Assembly (NCBI RefSeq): GCF_020165195.1
Contig: NZ_JAIUHR010000003.1
Span: forward strand, 1-64,000
From: Mesorhizobium sp. CA14
GTDB lineage: Bacteria; Pseudomonadota; Alphaproteobacteria; Rhizobiales; Rhizobiaceae
Direction of reading: 5' to 3'
DNA length: 64,000 bases
Shown in pieces: positions 1 to 8,751 of the stretch. The notes below the pieces were generated by a model that was given only the letters and a program-made list of their open reading frames with translations, searched no databases and was not told the origin of the DNA. The number at the start of each line of letters is the position of its first letter. The stretch's first letter is position 1. A program made the translations under genes and the position numbers.

Positions 1-309
1 CTCCTCGCGCTTCAAAAGATGCCCGATCAACTGCTGCAGCCATGGCCCTGCATTGCGCAGCCGGCCGAGCAAGGCCACGTCCGAAATGTCGGCAATCCCG
101 CTTGCCGCCGCCCAGGCCACGACACCCCGCATCCCTACCTTGCCAAGGCAGTAAGCCAGCGTCAGGCGCAACAGGTCGCTCGCCGACCTGATGCCGCGTG
201 GTCGCACGAACGCCTTCGTCTCGCGCGCACTTCCTGCGATCAACTCTTCGCCGCCGAGAAGCTCAAGTGTCTCGGCCCAGCCATCATCAACAAGCGATTC
301 GTGTCTCAT
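1..309 (-). CDS. IS4-family transposase, N-terminal part (runs off the window)
   Basis: An open frame of 103 codons starts at an ATG (CAT at 307-309) and leaves the window at base 1 without a stop. It begins MRHESLVDDGW and contains SASDLLRLTLAYCLGKVGMR and AAASGIADISDVALLGRLRN. This layout is the N-terminal region typical of IS4/DDE transposases common in alphaproteobacteria. The DDE catalytic domain would lie beyond the left edge, so it cannot be judged whether the element is complete. No terminal inverted repeat was identified with confidence between this gene and the lysE-like gene. Confidence 0.75.
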   Translation of the reverse strand, partial: MRHESLVDDGWAETLELLGGEELIAGSARETKAFVRPRGIRSASDLLRLTLAYCLGKVGMRGVVAWAAASGIADISDVALLGRLRNAGPWLQQLIGHLLKREE

Positions 310-366
310 CCCCAGCGTAGAATCACAACCGATTCCGCGCCGCAATACCCTATCTTAGCGCCTATG

Positions 367-417
367 CCCTCGAGGGGGAGATGGCCGCGAAGCGGTCAGA
401 GGGGTCGTCTCGCATAG
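367..417. repeat. Rhizobial intergenic palindromic repeat, copy 1
   Basis: The segment has the layout CCCTCGAGGGGGAGATGG, then CGCGAAGCGG, then CAGAGGGGTCGTCTCGC. The same arrangement (G-run, GAGATG, a short GCxxAAGGC-like hairpin, AGAGGG, then GTCGTCTC or GAGACGAC) returns as an inverted pair near 25.8 kb. It is therefore a dispersed intergenic repeat rather than coding sequence. It lies in the 228-bp gap between the transposase and the LysE gene. Confidence 0.55.
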
Positions 418-537
418 CGCCGACGTCGTCTTGTCGCGCAAGGGGTTGGCGCAAGGCGAAGATCACGCTCTTCACCCGCTTGCCCGGTCGCACGTCTGTC
501 GGTACCTTCGCGCCGGGCAGGACTGCGGAGGAAATCC

Positions 538-1149
538 ATGAGCATCGAATTCCTGTTGACGTCGCTGATCATTGTGGCTTCGCCAGGCACCGGCGTCCTC
601 TACACGCTGAGCGCCGGCCTCTCGCGCGGCGCGCGCGCTTCGATCATCGCCGCCTTCGCCTGCACGCTGGGCATCATCCCGCATATGGCGGCCGCCATCA
701 CCGGCCTCGCCGCTGTGCTGCACACAAGCGCCGTCGCTTTCGAGACGCTGAAATATCTCGGCGTCGCCTATCTGCTCTACATGGCCTGGAACACGCTGAA
801 GGAGAAGGGCGGCTTGAGCATCGATGAGGATGCCGTGCCGCGCTCGACCGCAAGGACCATCACCTCCGGCGTCCTGGTCAACATCCTGAACCCCAAACTG
901 TCGATCTTCTTCTTCGCCTTCCTGCCGCAATTCGTCAGCACCACCGAGCCGCACGCGCTGCCCAAGATGCTGGAGCTCTCCGGCGTCTTCATGCTGATGA
1001 CCTTCGTCGTCTTTGCCATCTACGGCGTGTTTGCCGCTTCGGTACGCAGCCACATCGTGTCGCGGCCGAAGGTGCTGACCTGGATGCGCCGCACCTTCGC
1101 CGGCGCCTTCGTCATGCTCGGCGCCAAGCTGGCGCTGGCCGACAGATAA
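538..1149 (+). CDS. LysE/RhtB-family amino-acid exporter
   Basis: 203 residues, the usual length for LysE/RhtB exporters, with about six hydrophobic segments. The N-terminal segment carries the family-type ASPGTGVLYTLSAGLSRGAR region, followed by the LGVAYLLYMAWNTL helix and the VNILNPKLSIFFFAFLPQF segment (NPK motif). A strong ribosome site (GGAGGAAATCC) precedes the ATG. Such proteins export amino acids or related small molecules across the inner membrane by proton exchange; the substrate here is unknown. Monocistronic; the next gene is convergent. Confidence 0.85.
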   Translation: MSIEFLLTSLIIVASPGTGVLYTLSAGLSRGARASIIAAFACTLGIIPHMAAAITGLAAVLHTSAVAFETLKYLGVAYLLYMAWNTLKEKGGLSIDEDAVPRSTARTITSGVLVNILNPKLSIFFFAFLPQFVSTTEPHALPKMLELSGVFMLMTFVVFAIYGVFAASVRSHIVSRPKVLTWMRRTFAGAFVMLGAKLALADR

Positions 1150-1158
1150 GCTAGCCGA

Positions 1159-1545
1159 CTATCCTTTGACGTAGCCCATCGCCTCGACGATTTTGCCATC
1201 CGCGACGCGCATCAGGTTGACGCCGCGCAGCGACTTGCCGTCGGACATCCAGAAGCGCCAGCGAATCGTGGCGCGGTCGCCGGCGACGAATGTTTCTTCG
1301 ATGTCGAAGCGCGTTCCGGGTCCGGTGGCGATCGCCGACCACAATTCGACGCAAGCCGCCTTGCCGATGCGGCGGGCGCCGTCGGGCGCCGGCGTGGTGT
1401 TCTCGATCACGCAGTCCTGCGCCACCAATTCGTCCAGTGCCGCCGGATCGTGATGCTGGAAGACGTCATTGTAGCGCCGCATGATTTCCGCCGTCTCGGC
1501 GGAGCGCTTGGCCGCGGCGATGTCGATGATCAATTCCTGGATCAT
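1159..1545 (-). CDS. SnoaL-like / NTF2-fold protein
   Basis: 128 residues with the pattern of the SnoaL/NTF2-like superfamily: an N-terminal helix with the MRRYNDVFQHHDPAALDELV layout, a central IENTTPAPDG...GKAA region, and C-terminal strands including ATIRWRF and GVNLMRVADGKIVEAMGYV. The cone-shaped fold binds small hydrophobic molecules; some members are isomerases or cyclases, many have no assigned reaction. AGGAGAAG lies upstream of the ATG. It is the last gene of the three-gene leftward operon with OsmC (19 bp upstream) and the quinone reductase, suggesting a role in stress or detoxification. The exact function is not deducible. Confidence 0.8.
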   Translation of the reverse strand: MIQELIIDIAAAKRSAETAEIMRRYNDVFQHHDPAALDELVAQDCVIENTTPAPDGARRIGKAACVELWSAIATGPGTRFDIEETFVAGDRATIRWRFWMSDGKSLRGVNLMRVADGKIVEAMGYVKG

Positions 1546-1564
1546 TGGATCTTCTCCTGTCGTT

Positions 1565-1999
1565 TCATTGAGCTACGAGGCTCGCCTTGAGCGTAATGGT
1601 TGCGACGCCGGCCAGCGCCCGCGAGACAAGGCAGGCCGCCTTGGCCTTTTGCGCCAGCCGCTCGAAATCCTCCGCCGAGATGCCCGCGACGCGGGCCCGA
1701 GTTTCGAGCTCGATGCGGGTGAGCGTCGGCCCGGCCGTGGTGGCGCCGAGATGCACCTTGGCGATCGTATGGATGTTCTCGGCCGTGTGGCCTTCGGCGC
1801 CGAGTATGGCGGTGAGCGCCATCGACAAGCAGCCGGCATGGGCGGCCGCGATCAGTTCTTCCGGATTGGTGCCCGGACCGCTCTCGAAGCGCGACGGGAA
1901 GGAATAGGCGCCTTCGAACACGCCGCTGCCCAGCTGCAGTCGGCCGGATCCCTCCTTGAGCGTGCCCTGCCATTGGGCCGAGGCCTCTCGAATTGTCAT
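1565..1999 (-). CDS. OsmC-family thiol peroxidase
   Basis: 144 residues. OsmC/Ohr proteins reduce organic hydroperoxides using two conserved cysteines. Here Cys57 lies in AAAHAGCLSMAL and Cys123 in KAACLVSRAL, the expected spacing for the resolving pair. The N-terminal part (SAQWQGTLKEGSG, FPSRFESGPGTNPEELIAA) is characteristic of the OsmC subgroup rather than Ohr. A ribosome site (GAGAGGAGATCAGCC) precedes the ATG. It sits between the quinone reductase (36 bp upstream) and the SnoaL-like gene, all probably controlled by the divergent TetR regulator. Confidence 0.9.
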   Translation of the reverse strand: MTIREASAQWQGTLKEGSGRLQLGSGVFEGAYSFPSRFESGPGTNPEELIAAAHAGCLSMALTAILGAEGHTAENIHTIAKVHLGATTAGPTLTRIELETRARVAGISAEDFERLAQKAKAACLVSRALAGVATITLKASLVAQ

Positions 2000-2035
2000 G
2001 GCTGATCTCCTCTCTGTTTGCGAAAAAAGCGACGA

Positions 2036-3046
2036 TTACGCGCCGTCGATGACGACCTTGCCGAAGACGTCGCCCTGCTGGAAATGGCGGTAGGCCTCGC
2101 GCGGCTCGGCGAAGGGGAAGACCCTGTCGATGATCGGCTTCAGCCGGTGCGTGGCGACCGCGGCAAGCATTGCCTCCAGCCCGTTGCGGCTGCCGACGAA
2201 CAGTCGGCTGATGGTGACGAGGCTGCGCTGATAGACGGCGCCCGGGATCTCGACCGGCTTGCCCTTCTGGTCCTGAACGGTCAGCAGCACGATGCGGCCG
2301 TAGAGCGAACTGGCGATCAGCGACTGCGCGAAGGTGGCTGGACCGCCGGTCTCGACGACCAGATCGATGCCGCCGGTCGTCTCGCGCAGCTTCATGCCCC
2401 ATTCCGGTGTTTCGGCCGCCGCGATGACGAGGTCGGCGCCGAGTGCCCAAAGTCTGTCGGCCTTCTCGGCTCGCGAGGTGACGGCGGCCACGCGGCAGCC
2501 CATGAGCTTGGCGAACTGCAAGGAGAACAGCGCAACGCCGCCCGAGCCGATCACCAGGACCCACTGTCCGGGCTTCGGAACCTCGGCGCCCGTCAGCGCG
2601 CTCCAGGCGGTCAGCCCGGCGCAGGTGAAGGTCGCCGCTTCCTGCCATGAGAGATGGTCGGGCAGCCGCACCGCCCATTGCTCCTCGAGCAGCGCATATT
2701 CTGAGAGCATGCCGTCCAGTGTGCAGCCAAGCTGATCGACGACGCCCGGATGCATGCGGCCGTCGATCCAGCGCGCGAAGTAGCTGCCGGTGACGCGGTC
2801 GCCGACGACAAAGCGGGTCACGTCGCCGCCGACCGCGACGACTTCGCCGGCGCCGTCGCTTAGCGGCACGATGCCCGCATGCGGCGTCAGCGGATAGGTG
2901 CCGTTGAGGATCATCGTGTCGCGGCGGTTGAGCGAGGTTGCCCGCACACGCACCAGGATCTGGTTTCTCCCCGGCTCGGGGATTCGCACCTCCCGTACTG
3001 CCAGTTTCTCGATGTCGCCGAATTCCTCAAGCCGATAAGTCCGCAT
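2036..3046 (-). CDS. Zinc-independent NADPH:quinone oxidoreductase (MDR superfamily)
   Basis: 336 residues with the medium-chain dehydrogenase fold: a GroES-like N-terminal domain (LVRVRATSLNRRDTMILNG) and a Rossmann domain with the nucleotide motif VIGSGGVALFSLQFAK around residue 165. The four structural zinc cysteines and the catalytic zinc ligands of alcohol dehydrogenases are absent, which points to the quinone/enone reductase branch. It is the first gene of a leftward operon with OsmC and SnoaL-like genes. The divergent promoter region carries tandem TAGACCGATT sites, so it is likely de-repressed by reactive electrophiles or drugs. The substrate is inferred only. Confidence 0.85.
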   Translation of the reverse strand: MRTYRLEEFGDIEKLAVREVRIPEPGRNQILVRVRATSLNRRDTMILNGTYPLTPHAGIVPLSDGAGEVVAVGGDVTRFVVGDRVTGSYFARWIDGRMHPGVVDQLGCTLDGMLSEYALLEEQWAVRLPDHLSWQEAATFTCAGLTAWSALTGAEVPKPGQWVLVIGSGGVALFSLQFAKLMGCRVAAVTSRAEKADRLWALGADLVIAAAETPEWGMKLRETTGGIDLVVETGGPATFAQSLIASSLYGRIVLLTVQDQKGKPVEIPGAVYQRSLVTISRLFVGSRNGLEAMLAAVATHRLKPIIDRVFPFAEPREAYRHFQQGDVFGKVVIDGA

Positions 3047-3064
3047 TGTTGCCTCCGAAATATA

Positions 3065-3106
3065 TAGACCGATTTACATATTATGTAGACCGATTGTCAT
3101 ATTTGG
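3065..3106. promoter_or_regulatory. Tandem 21-bp TetR-type operator in the divergent promoter
   Basis: Two head-to-tail copies of a 21-bp unit start at 3065 and 3086. Each begins TAGACCGATT and continues to CATATT (about 17 of 21 positions identical). A 21-bp period is two helical turns, putting both half-sites on one DNA face. The copies lie between the divergent quinone-reductase and TetR starts. TAGACC-type half-sites are known for TetR regulators such as NemR; assigning these to the adjacent TetR gene is inference. Confidence 0.65.
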
Positions 3107-3159
3107 GGCAAGCCCTATAATGCGCATTCCTGACAGAGGTTGACATTCGAGAGGTCGAC

Positions 3160-3768
3160 GTGGCGACGGACACACGCACCCGCATGATCGAGGCGACGGC
3201 GCTGCTCCTCCGGCAGCGCGGCTATCACGGCACGTCACTGAACGACATTCTGAGCGCCAGCGCAGCACCGCGCGGTTCGCTCTATTTTCATTTTCCCGGC
3301 GGCAAGGACCAGCTTGTCATAGAGGTGACGCGCGCCAGCGTCGCCGATGTGACGGAGCGGCTGGGCGCCGCGCTGTTGGAGGAAAGCGATCCCGCCGTTG
3401 CCGTCCACCACATCTACCAGTCGGTCGCCCGCATGCTGGAGGAGAACGAGTTCTCCCTCGGCTGCCCGGTGGCGCCGGTGGTGCTCGACGCACCGAACGA
3501 TGTTCCGGACCTGGTTGAAATCTGCCGCTCGGCCTTCGAGCAGTGGATCGGGCTGCTGCGCCAGGCTTTCGTCAGGGCAGGGGTGCCGGAGCGGCGCGCG
3601 CAGGCGCTGGCGCTGTTGGTCGAATCGTCGCTGGAAGGCCTGATGGTGATCGCCCGCGCCACCCGCGACCGCACGCCGGTCCAGGCGGTGGCCGACGAGG
3701 TCGCAGCGCTGGTCGAGCAGGCGGTGCTGGCTGGCAAGGTCGCACGGCAGGCCGAGAGTGCCGCCTGA
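3160..3768 (+). CDS. TetR-family transcriptional repressor (YxaF/LmrA-like)
   Basis: 202 residues starting at a GTG. The N-terminal helix-turn-helix is clear: TRMIEATALLLRQRGYHGTS, then LNDILSASAAPRGSLYFHFP, with GGKDQLV following. The C-terminal ligand domain (LGCPVAPVVLDAP; ARAGVPERRAQALALLVESS region) resembles the YxaF/LmrA/QacR-like subgroup that senses hydrophobic or electrophilic compounds. It is divergent from the quinone-reductase operon with tandem operator-like repeats in between, the standard arrangement for a local repressor that also autoregulates. Confidence 0.9.
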   Translation: MATDTRTRMIEATALLLRQRGYHGTSLNDILSASAAPRGSLYFHFPGGKDQLVIEVTRASVADVTERLGAALLEESDPAVAVHHIYQSVARMLEENEFSLGCPVAPVVLDAPNDVPDLVEICRSAFEQWIGLLRQAFVRAGVPERRAQALALLVESSLEGLMVIARATRDRTPVQAVADEVAALVEQAVLAGKVARQAESAA

Positions 3769-3798
3769 GGACTCGGATTTGATCTCCAAATGCAACAA

Positions 3799-3822
3799 AA
3801 AGGGCGCCTTTCGGCGCCCTTT
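3799..3822. terminator. Bidirectional rho-independent terminator between tetR and groEL
   Basis: Perfect 10-bp stem AAAGGGCGCC / GGCGCCCTTT with loop TTTC. It is flanked by an A-run on the left and ends in a short T-run on the right, so it can serve both the rightward tetR gene and the leftward groESL operon. Confidence 0.85.
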
Positions 3823-3849
3823 CCGTATGCATTGGCTTGGTAGCCTGGA

Positions 3850-5508
<1,659 letters not shown>

Positions 5509-5569
5509 TTAGCTCCTGGCAGGGGCTCGGGAAGAGCCCGAAGATGAAGATTCAGGTGAGGGCCGATGA

Positions 5570-5866
5570 TCAGCCGATGATGCCCATGATGTCGGATTCC
5601 TTCATGATCAGAAGGTCTTCGCCATTGAGCTTGACTTCAGTGCCCGACCACTTGCCGAACAGGATGCGGTCGCCGGCCTTGACGTCCAGCGGGACGAGCT
5701 TGCCGCTTTCGTCGCGGGCGCCGGAGCCGACGGCGATGATCTCGCCTTCCTGCGGCTTCTCCTTCGCCGTGTCCGGGATGATGATCCCGCCGGCGGTCTT
5801 GGATTCGGATTCGACCCGGCGAACGACCACGCGGTCATGAAGCGGGCGGAACTTGGACTTTGCCAT
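5570..5866 (-). CDS. groES: Co-chaperonin GroES (Hsp10)
   Basis: 98 residues, starting at the ATG at 5864-5866 ([17 protein letters not shown]). A longer in-frame extension upstream is not family-like, while the sequence before this ATG holds GAGGAAGACAAC as ribosome site. The mobile loop ([19 protein letters not shown]) and the GEIIAVGSG and [14 protein letters not shown] segments are typical. GroES caps the GroEL ring. First gene of the groESL operon. Confidence 0.98.
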   Translation of the reverse strand: MAKSKFRPLHDRVVVRRVESESKTAGGIIIPDTAKEKPQEGEIIAVGSGARDESGKLVPLDVKAGDRILFGKWSGTEVKLNGEDLLIMKESDIMGIIG

Positions 5867-5931
5867 GTTGTCTTCCTCGAATGAGAACGGTGAGAACTGT
5901 TCCTCCATCCGGCGAGGCCGCCGGATATGAG

Positions 5932-5958
5932 TTAGCACTCACCAAAGGCGAGTGCTAA
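5932..5958 (-). promoter_or_regulatory. CIRCE operator (HrcA binding site)
   Basis: A perfect inverted repeat TTAGCACTC - 9 bp - GAGTGCTAA, identical to the CIRCE consensus bound by the HrcA repressor. It lies just downstream of the predicted -10 box and upstream of groES, so HrcA bound here would block transcription of groESL until heat stress. Confidence 0.97.
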
Positions 5959-5968
5959 CGTGGCGCTG

Positions 5969-5997
5969 AAATAGGCTGGCGAATTGCGAGAGTCAAG
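5969..5997 (-). promoter_or_regulatory. groESL promoter, RpoH/sigma-70-like
   Basis: Reading the minus strand, CTTGAC (5997-5992) and CCTATTT (5975-5969) are separated by 16 bp. CTTG...CYTATNT is the alphaproteobacterial heat-shock sigma-32 pattern, but the -35 also fits the housekeeping sigma. The start site would fall at or just before CIRCE. Dual control by RpoH and HrcA is the inference. Confidence 0.7.
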
Positions 5998-6139
5998 GCG
6001 CGCGCGACGGGGCGGCGGCGCGAAATTTTTCTCGCATGATTTCCCGGTTGGGAATGCGCCGGTTGGGGTGGGGATCGGCGAGGCCCGTCACCTTCGGTCG
6101 CCGGCCGACGGCTTCGAGGACCTGATGCGACATGCGTTA

Positions 6140-6167
6140 GGGCGGCCCAGCTCTCGTTGAGCCGCCC
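6140..6167. terminator. GC-rich hairpin downstream of the SDR gene
   Basis: GGGCGGC (6140-6146) and GCCGCCC (6161-6167) form a 7-bp stem with a 14-base loop in the gap between the groES promoter and the leftward SDR gene. There is no clear T-run, so it may only stabilise or weakly terminate the SDR transcript. Nothing else convincing is visible in 5998-6231; an 89-codon minus-strand frame there has no family features. Confidence 0.35.
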
Positions 6168-6231
6168 CGACTGCCGGTTTTCACGGGACCGACGGGAAGC
6201 GCTTGCGCTTCCTCGATTGTCCATACGGGGC

Positions 6232-6993
6232 TCAGATATTCATGCCGCCGGACACCTCGATGCGCTGGGCGTTGACCCAGCGATTGTCGTCGGAGAGCAG
6301 CGAGGCGATCATCGGCCCGATATCGTCGGCGACGCCGACGCGGCCGAGCGCGGTGACGCCGGCCACCATGCGGTTGATCTCGGCATTGTCGCGAACATGG
6401 CCGCCATTGAAGTCGGTGGCGATCGCGCCGGGCGCCACAGTGTTGGCGGTGATGCCGCGCTGGCCGAGCTCCTTGGCGAGGTAGCGCGTGAACACCTCGA
6501 TGCCGCCTTTCATCATCGCATAGGCGGAAGATCCGGGCGCGGCGAAGCGGGCGAGCCCGCTCGAGATGTTGATGATGCGTCCGCCATCATTGATCAGCGG
6601 CAGCAGCGCCTGGGTGAGGAAGAACACACCCTTCAGATGGGTGTTCATCAGCGTGTCGAATTCCTCTTCCGTCGTCTCGGCGATCATCTTGCGCAGGCCG
6701 GTGCCGGCATTGTTGACGAGATAGTCGAAGCGGTCGCGCTGCCAGGTGTCTTTGAGCGTCTTCTTCAACGCCGCAACGAAGACCGGGAAGGTGGCGACGG
6801 CGCCGGTGTCGAGCTCAAGCGCGGCGGCGCGGCCGCCGGCCGCCTCGATCTCGGCGATTGCCGTCTTCGCCTCGTCGGCGCGCGAGCGATAGGTGAGGAC
6901 GACGTCGACGCCCTTGCGGGCGAGGTTGAGCGCGGTGTTGCGGCCGAGACCGCGGCTGCCGCCGGTGATGAGGGCGATGGGGCGAGTGATCAT
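6232..6993 (-). CDS. Short-chain dehydrogenase/reductase (SDR)
   Basis: 253 residues from the ATG at 6991-6993, chosen because GGAGATTTCGCC precedes it and the Rossmann motif starts straight after (MITRPIALITGGSRGLGRN: TGGSRGLG). Further motifs are YLVNNAG, the catalytic Ser in INISSG, and the YxxxK-type segment SSAYAMMKG. The C-terminus VSGGMNI is typical. NAD(P)-dependent oxidoreductase of unknown substrate. Divergent from the LysR gene 106 bp away, which probably regulates it. Confidence 0.92.
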   Translation of the reverse strand: MITRPIALITGGSRGLGRNTALNLARKGVDVVLTYRSRADEAKTAIAEIEAAGGRAAALELDTGAVATFPVFVAALKKTLKDTWQRDRFDYLVNNAGTGLRKMIAETTEEEFDTLMNTHLKGVFFLTQALLPLINDGGRIINISSGLARFAAPGSSAYAMMKGGIEVFTRYLAKELGQRGITANTVAPGAIATDFNGGHVRDNAEINRMVAGVTALGRVGVADDIGPMIASLLSDDNRWVNAQRIEVSGGMNI

Positions 6994-7099
6994 GGCGAAA
7001 TCTCCTTCTGTCTGGATGGAGATGCATATACTCGCCCGGCCGGTCGATATAATCGGCCATGGATTGCCAACACTATTCAGTCCGTGCGAACAATCAGCG

Positions 7100-7996
7100 A
7101 TGGACCGGTTTGACAGTATGCGGCTCTTCACCCGCGTCGTGGAACGGCGCAGCTTCACCGCGGCCGCCGCCGATCTCGGCTTGCCGCGCTCCAGCGCCAC
7201 CGCCGCGATCAAGCAGCTTGAAGAGCGGCTTGGCGTGCAATTGCTTCGGCGCACGACAAGGCATGTCACAACGACGCTCGACGGCGAAGCCTATTACGAG
7301 CGCTGCATCGGCATCCTCGCCGACATCGAGGACGCCGAAGGCGGCTTCGGCGCGCATGAGGTGCGCGGGCGGCTGAGCGTCGACATCAACGGCAACATGG
7401 CCCGCACCTTGGTCATCCCGGAACTGCCGGCGTTGCTCACCCGCTATCCCGGGCTCAGCCTGCATATCGGCGAGGGCGACCGGTTCGTCGACCTGGTGCG
7501 CGAGGGCGTCGACTGCGTGGTCCGTGCCGGCACGCTCCCCGACAGCGAAATGATCGCGCGTCGCATCGGCATGGCGCGCGAGGCGACGGTTGCCAGCGCC
7601 GCCTATGTCGAGCGCCACGGCCTGCCGCGCTCACTGGACGAACTTGCCGGACATATAATGATCGGCTTCGTCTCGTCCCGCACCGGCCAGGTGATGCCGC
7701 TGGAGTTCACCGTCGACGGCAAGATCCGCGAGATCGTCCTGCCGTCGCGCGTCACGGTCTCTAATTCCGACACCGCCGCTACGCTGGTGCTCCAGGGTTT
7801 TGGCCTCTACCAGGCGCCGCGCCGCCGCTTCGCCGCCGACATCGATGCCGGCCGGCTGATCGAGGTGCTGCCCGGCAATCTGCCGACGCCGACGCCGATC
7901 TCGGTGCTCTATCCGCCGAGCCGCCAGCTTTCGCCAAGGGTGAGGATGTTCGTTGATTGGCTGGTGGAGATTCTGGGGCCGAAGCTGGATCCCTGA
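7100..7996 (+). CDS. LysR-family transcriptional regulator
   Basis: 298 residues from the ATG at 7100 (MDRFDSMRLFTRVVERRSFT); the longer open frame upstream is antisense to the SDR gene. The N-terminal winged helix (AAADLGLPRSSATAAIKQLE, ERLGVQLLRRTTR) is of the CrgA/YafC-like group, followed by a periplasmic-binding-like effector domain. Divergent orientation to the SDR gene suggests it controls that gene. The effector is unknown. Confidence 0.92.
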   Translation: MDRFDSMRLFTRVVERRSFTAAAADLGLPRSSATAAIKQLEERLGVQLLRRTTRHVTTTLDGEAYYERCIGILADIEDAEGGFGAHEVRGRLSVDINGNMARTLVIPELPALLTRYPGLSLHIGEGDRFVDLVREGVDCVVRAGTLPDSEMIARRIGMAREATVASAAYVERHGLPRSLDELAGHIMIGFVSSRTGQVMPLEFTVDGKIREIVLPSRVTVSNSDTAATLVLQGFGLYQAPRRRFAADIDAGRLIEVLPGNLPTPTPISVLYPPSRQLSPRVRMFVDWLVEILGPKLDP

Positions 7997-8002
7997 TCGC
8001 GC

Positions 8003-8629
8003 TCAGAGAAACAATCTCAATTGCGCGTGGATGATCGAGCGGTAATCGTCGATCGTGCGCCGGCCTTCTTCCTTGTCCTGCGTCAGCGCCAGCCGCACGA
8101 CGCCGCCGGCGAGTTGGAAGATCAGGAACACGACGCGCCCGAACGCCTCGCGCTGCTCGGCCTTCAGCATCGGCGCGACATGATCACAGAACATCTTCGC
8201 CTGGTGCCGCGTCTCGGCGATGTCGAGGTGCTGCAGCGCCTTGTCGGCCTGGATGGCATTCTGCAGATCCTGGATGGCCGGGTCCGCCGCCACGCGGCTG
8301 TAATAGTCGTCGAGCAGGCGGTCGGCCGCGGCGGTCACGTCGTCCAGCCGGCCTATCTCGGCGATGATCGCGCCGAAGCGTGCGCGGCTTTCCTCGGAAA
8401 ACCGCTCATAGAGCATTGCCAGAATTGCCGACTTGCTGGGGAAGTAATGATAGACGGTAGCGATCGGCCCGCCGGCCAGCGCGCCGACTTCCTTCATCGT
8501 CACCGCGTCGATGCCTTTCTCGCCGATCAGCCGCATGGTGGTGGCGAGGATCGCGTCGATACGTTCGCGGCTGCGCTCCTGCTTGGGCCTGCGTCGCGGT
8601 TCGGTCGCTTTTCGCTTCATCTGCGTCAT
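8003..8629 (-). CDS. TetR-family transcriptional regulator
   Basis: 208 residues from the ATG at 8627-8629; an ATG at 8620 is equally possible, while the longer open frame reaches into the divergent promoter. The basic start (MKRKATEPRRRPKQERSRER) precedes a classical HTH (MKEVGALAGGPIATVYHYFP, SKSAILAMLYERF). It is divergent from the MFS transporter; the gap holds direct and inverted repeats suited to a dimeric repressor. Likely the local repressor of the MFS/oxidase/PLP-enzyme operon. Confidence 0.9.
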   Translation of the reverse strand: MTQMKRKATEPRRRPKQERSRERIDAILATTMRLIGEKGIDAVTMKEVGALAGGPIATVYHYFPSKSAILAMLYERFSEESRARFGAIIAEIGRLDDVTAAADRLLDDYYSRVAADPAIQDLQNAIQADKALQHLDIAETRHQAKMFCDHVAPMLKAEQREAFGRVVFLIFQLAGGVVRLALTQDKEEGRRTIDDYRSIIHAQLRLFL

Positions 8630-8686
8630 GCGCCAAATCTCTCTCGAGAGTGCGAATTCGCGGTTGACAAGAAACATGATCAAGTA

Positions 8687-8723
8687 TCAGTTTTCGCTAA
8701 ATGCTGACAGATTGTCAGTTTTC
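8687..8723. promoter_or_regulatory. Probable TetR operator in the 8630-8751 divergent region
   Basis: A perfect inverted repeat CTGACA-GAT-TGTCAG lies at 8704-8718, and TCAGTTTTC occurs at 8687 and again at 8715 (28-bp period). A TTGACA hexamer at 8664-8669 may be a -35 box of the MFS operon, placing the palindrome over the start region, where a repressor would block transcription. The palindrome also argues against the earlier ATG at 8701 as the MFS start. Confidence 0.55.
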
Positions 8724-8751
8724 CGATCGAGCTGCAAGGGAAGGGCGCCTC

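Noticed and set aside
19..417. Rightward 132-codon open frame at the left edge
   Set aside because: It is antisense to the IS4-type transposase, which has a recognisable N-terminus; the frame has no family features.
538..590. Short minus-strand frames over the LysE gene
   Set aside because: High GC content creates many open frames on the opposite strand; no ribosome site or motif was found.
5955..6224. Leftward 89-codon frame between groES and SDR
   Set aside because: Covers the groES promoter, Arg/Ser-rich composition typical of chance frames.
8701..8751. Earlier ATG start of the MFS gene
   Set aside because: It would place the CTGACA-TGTCAG palindrome in the coding region and lacks a ribosome site; the GTG at 8752 fits better.
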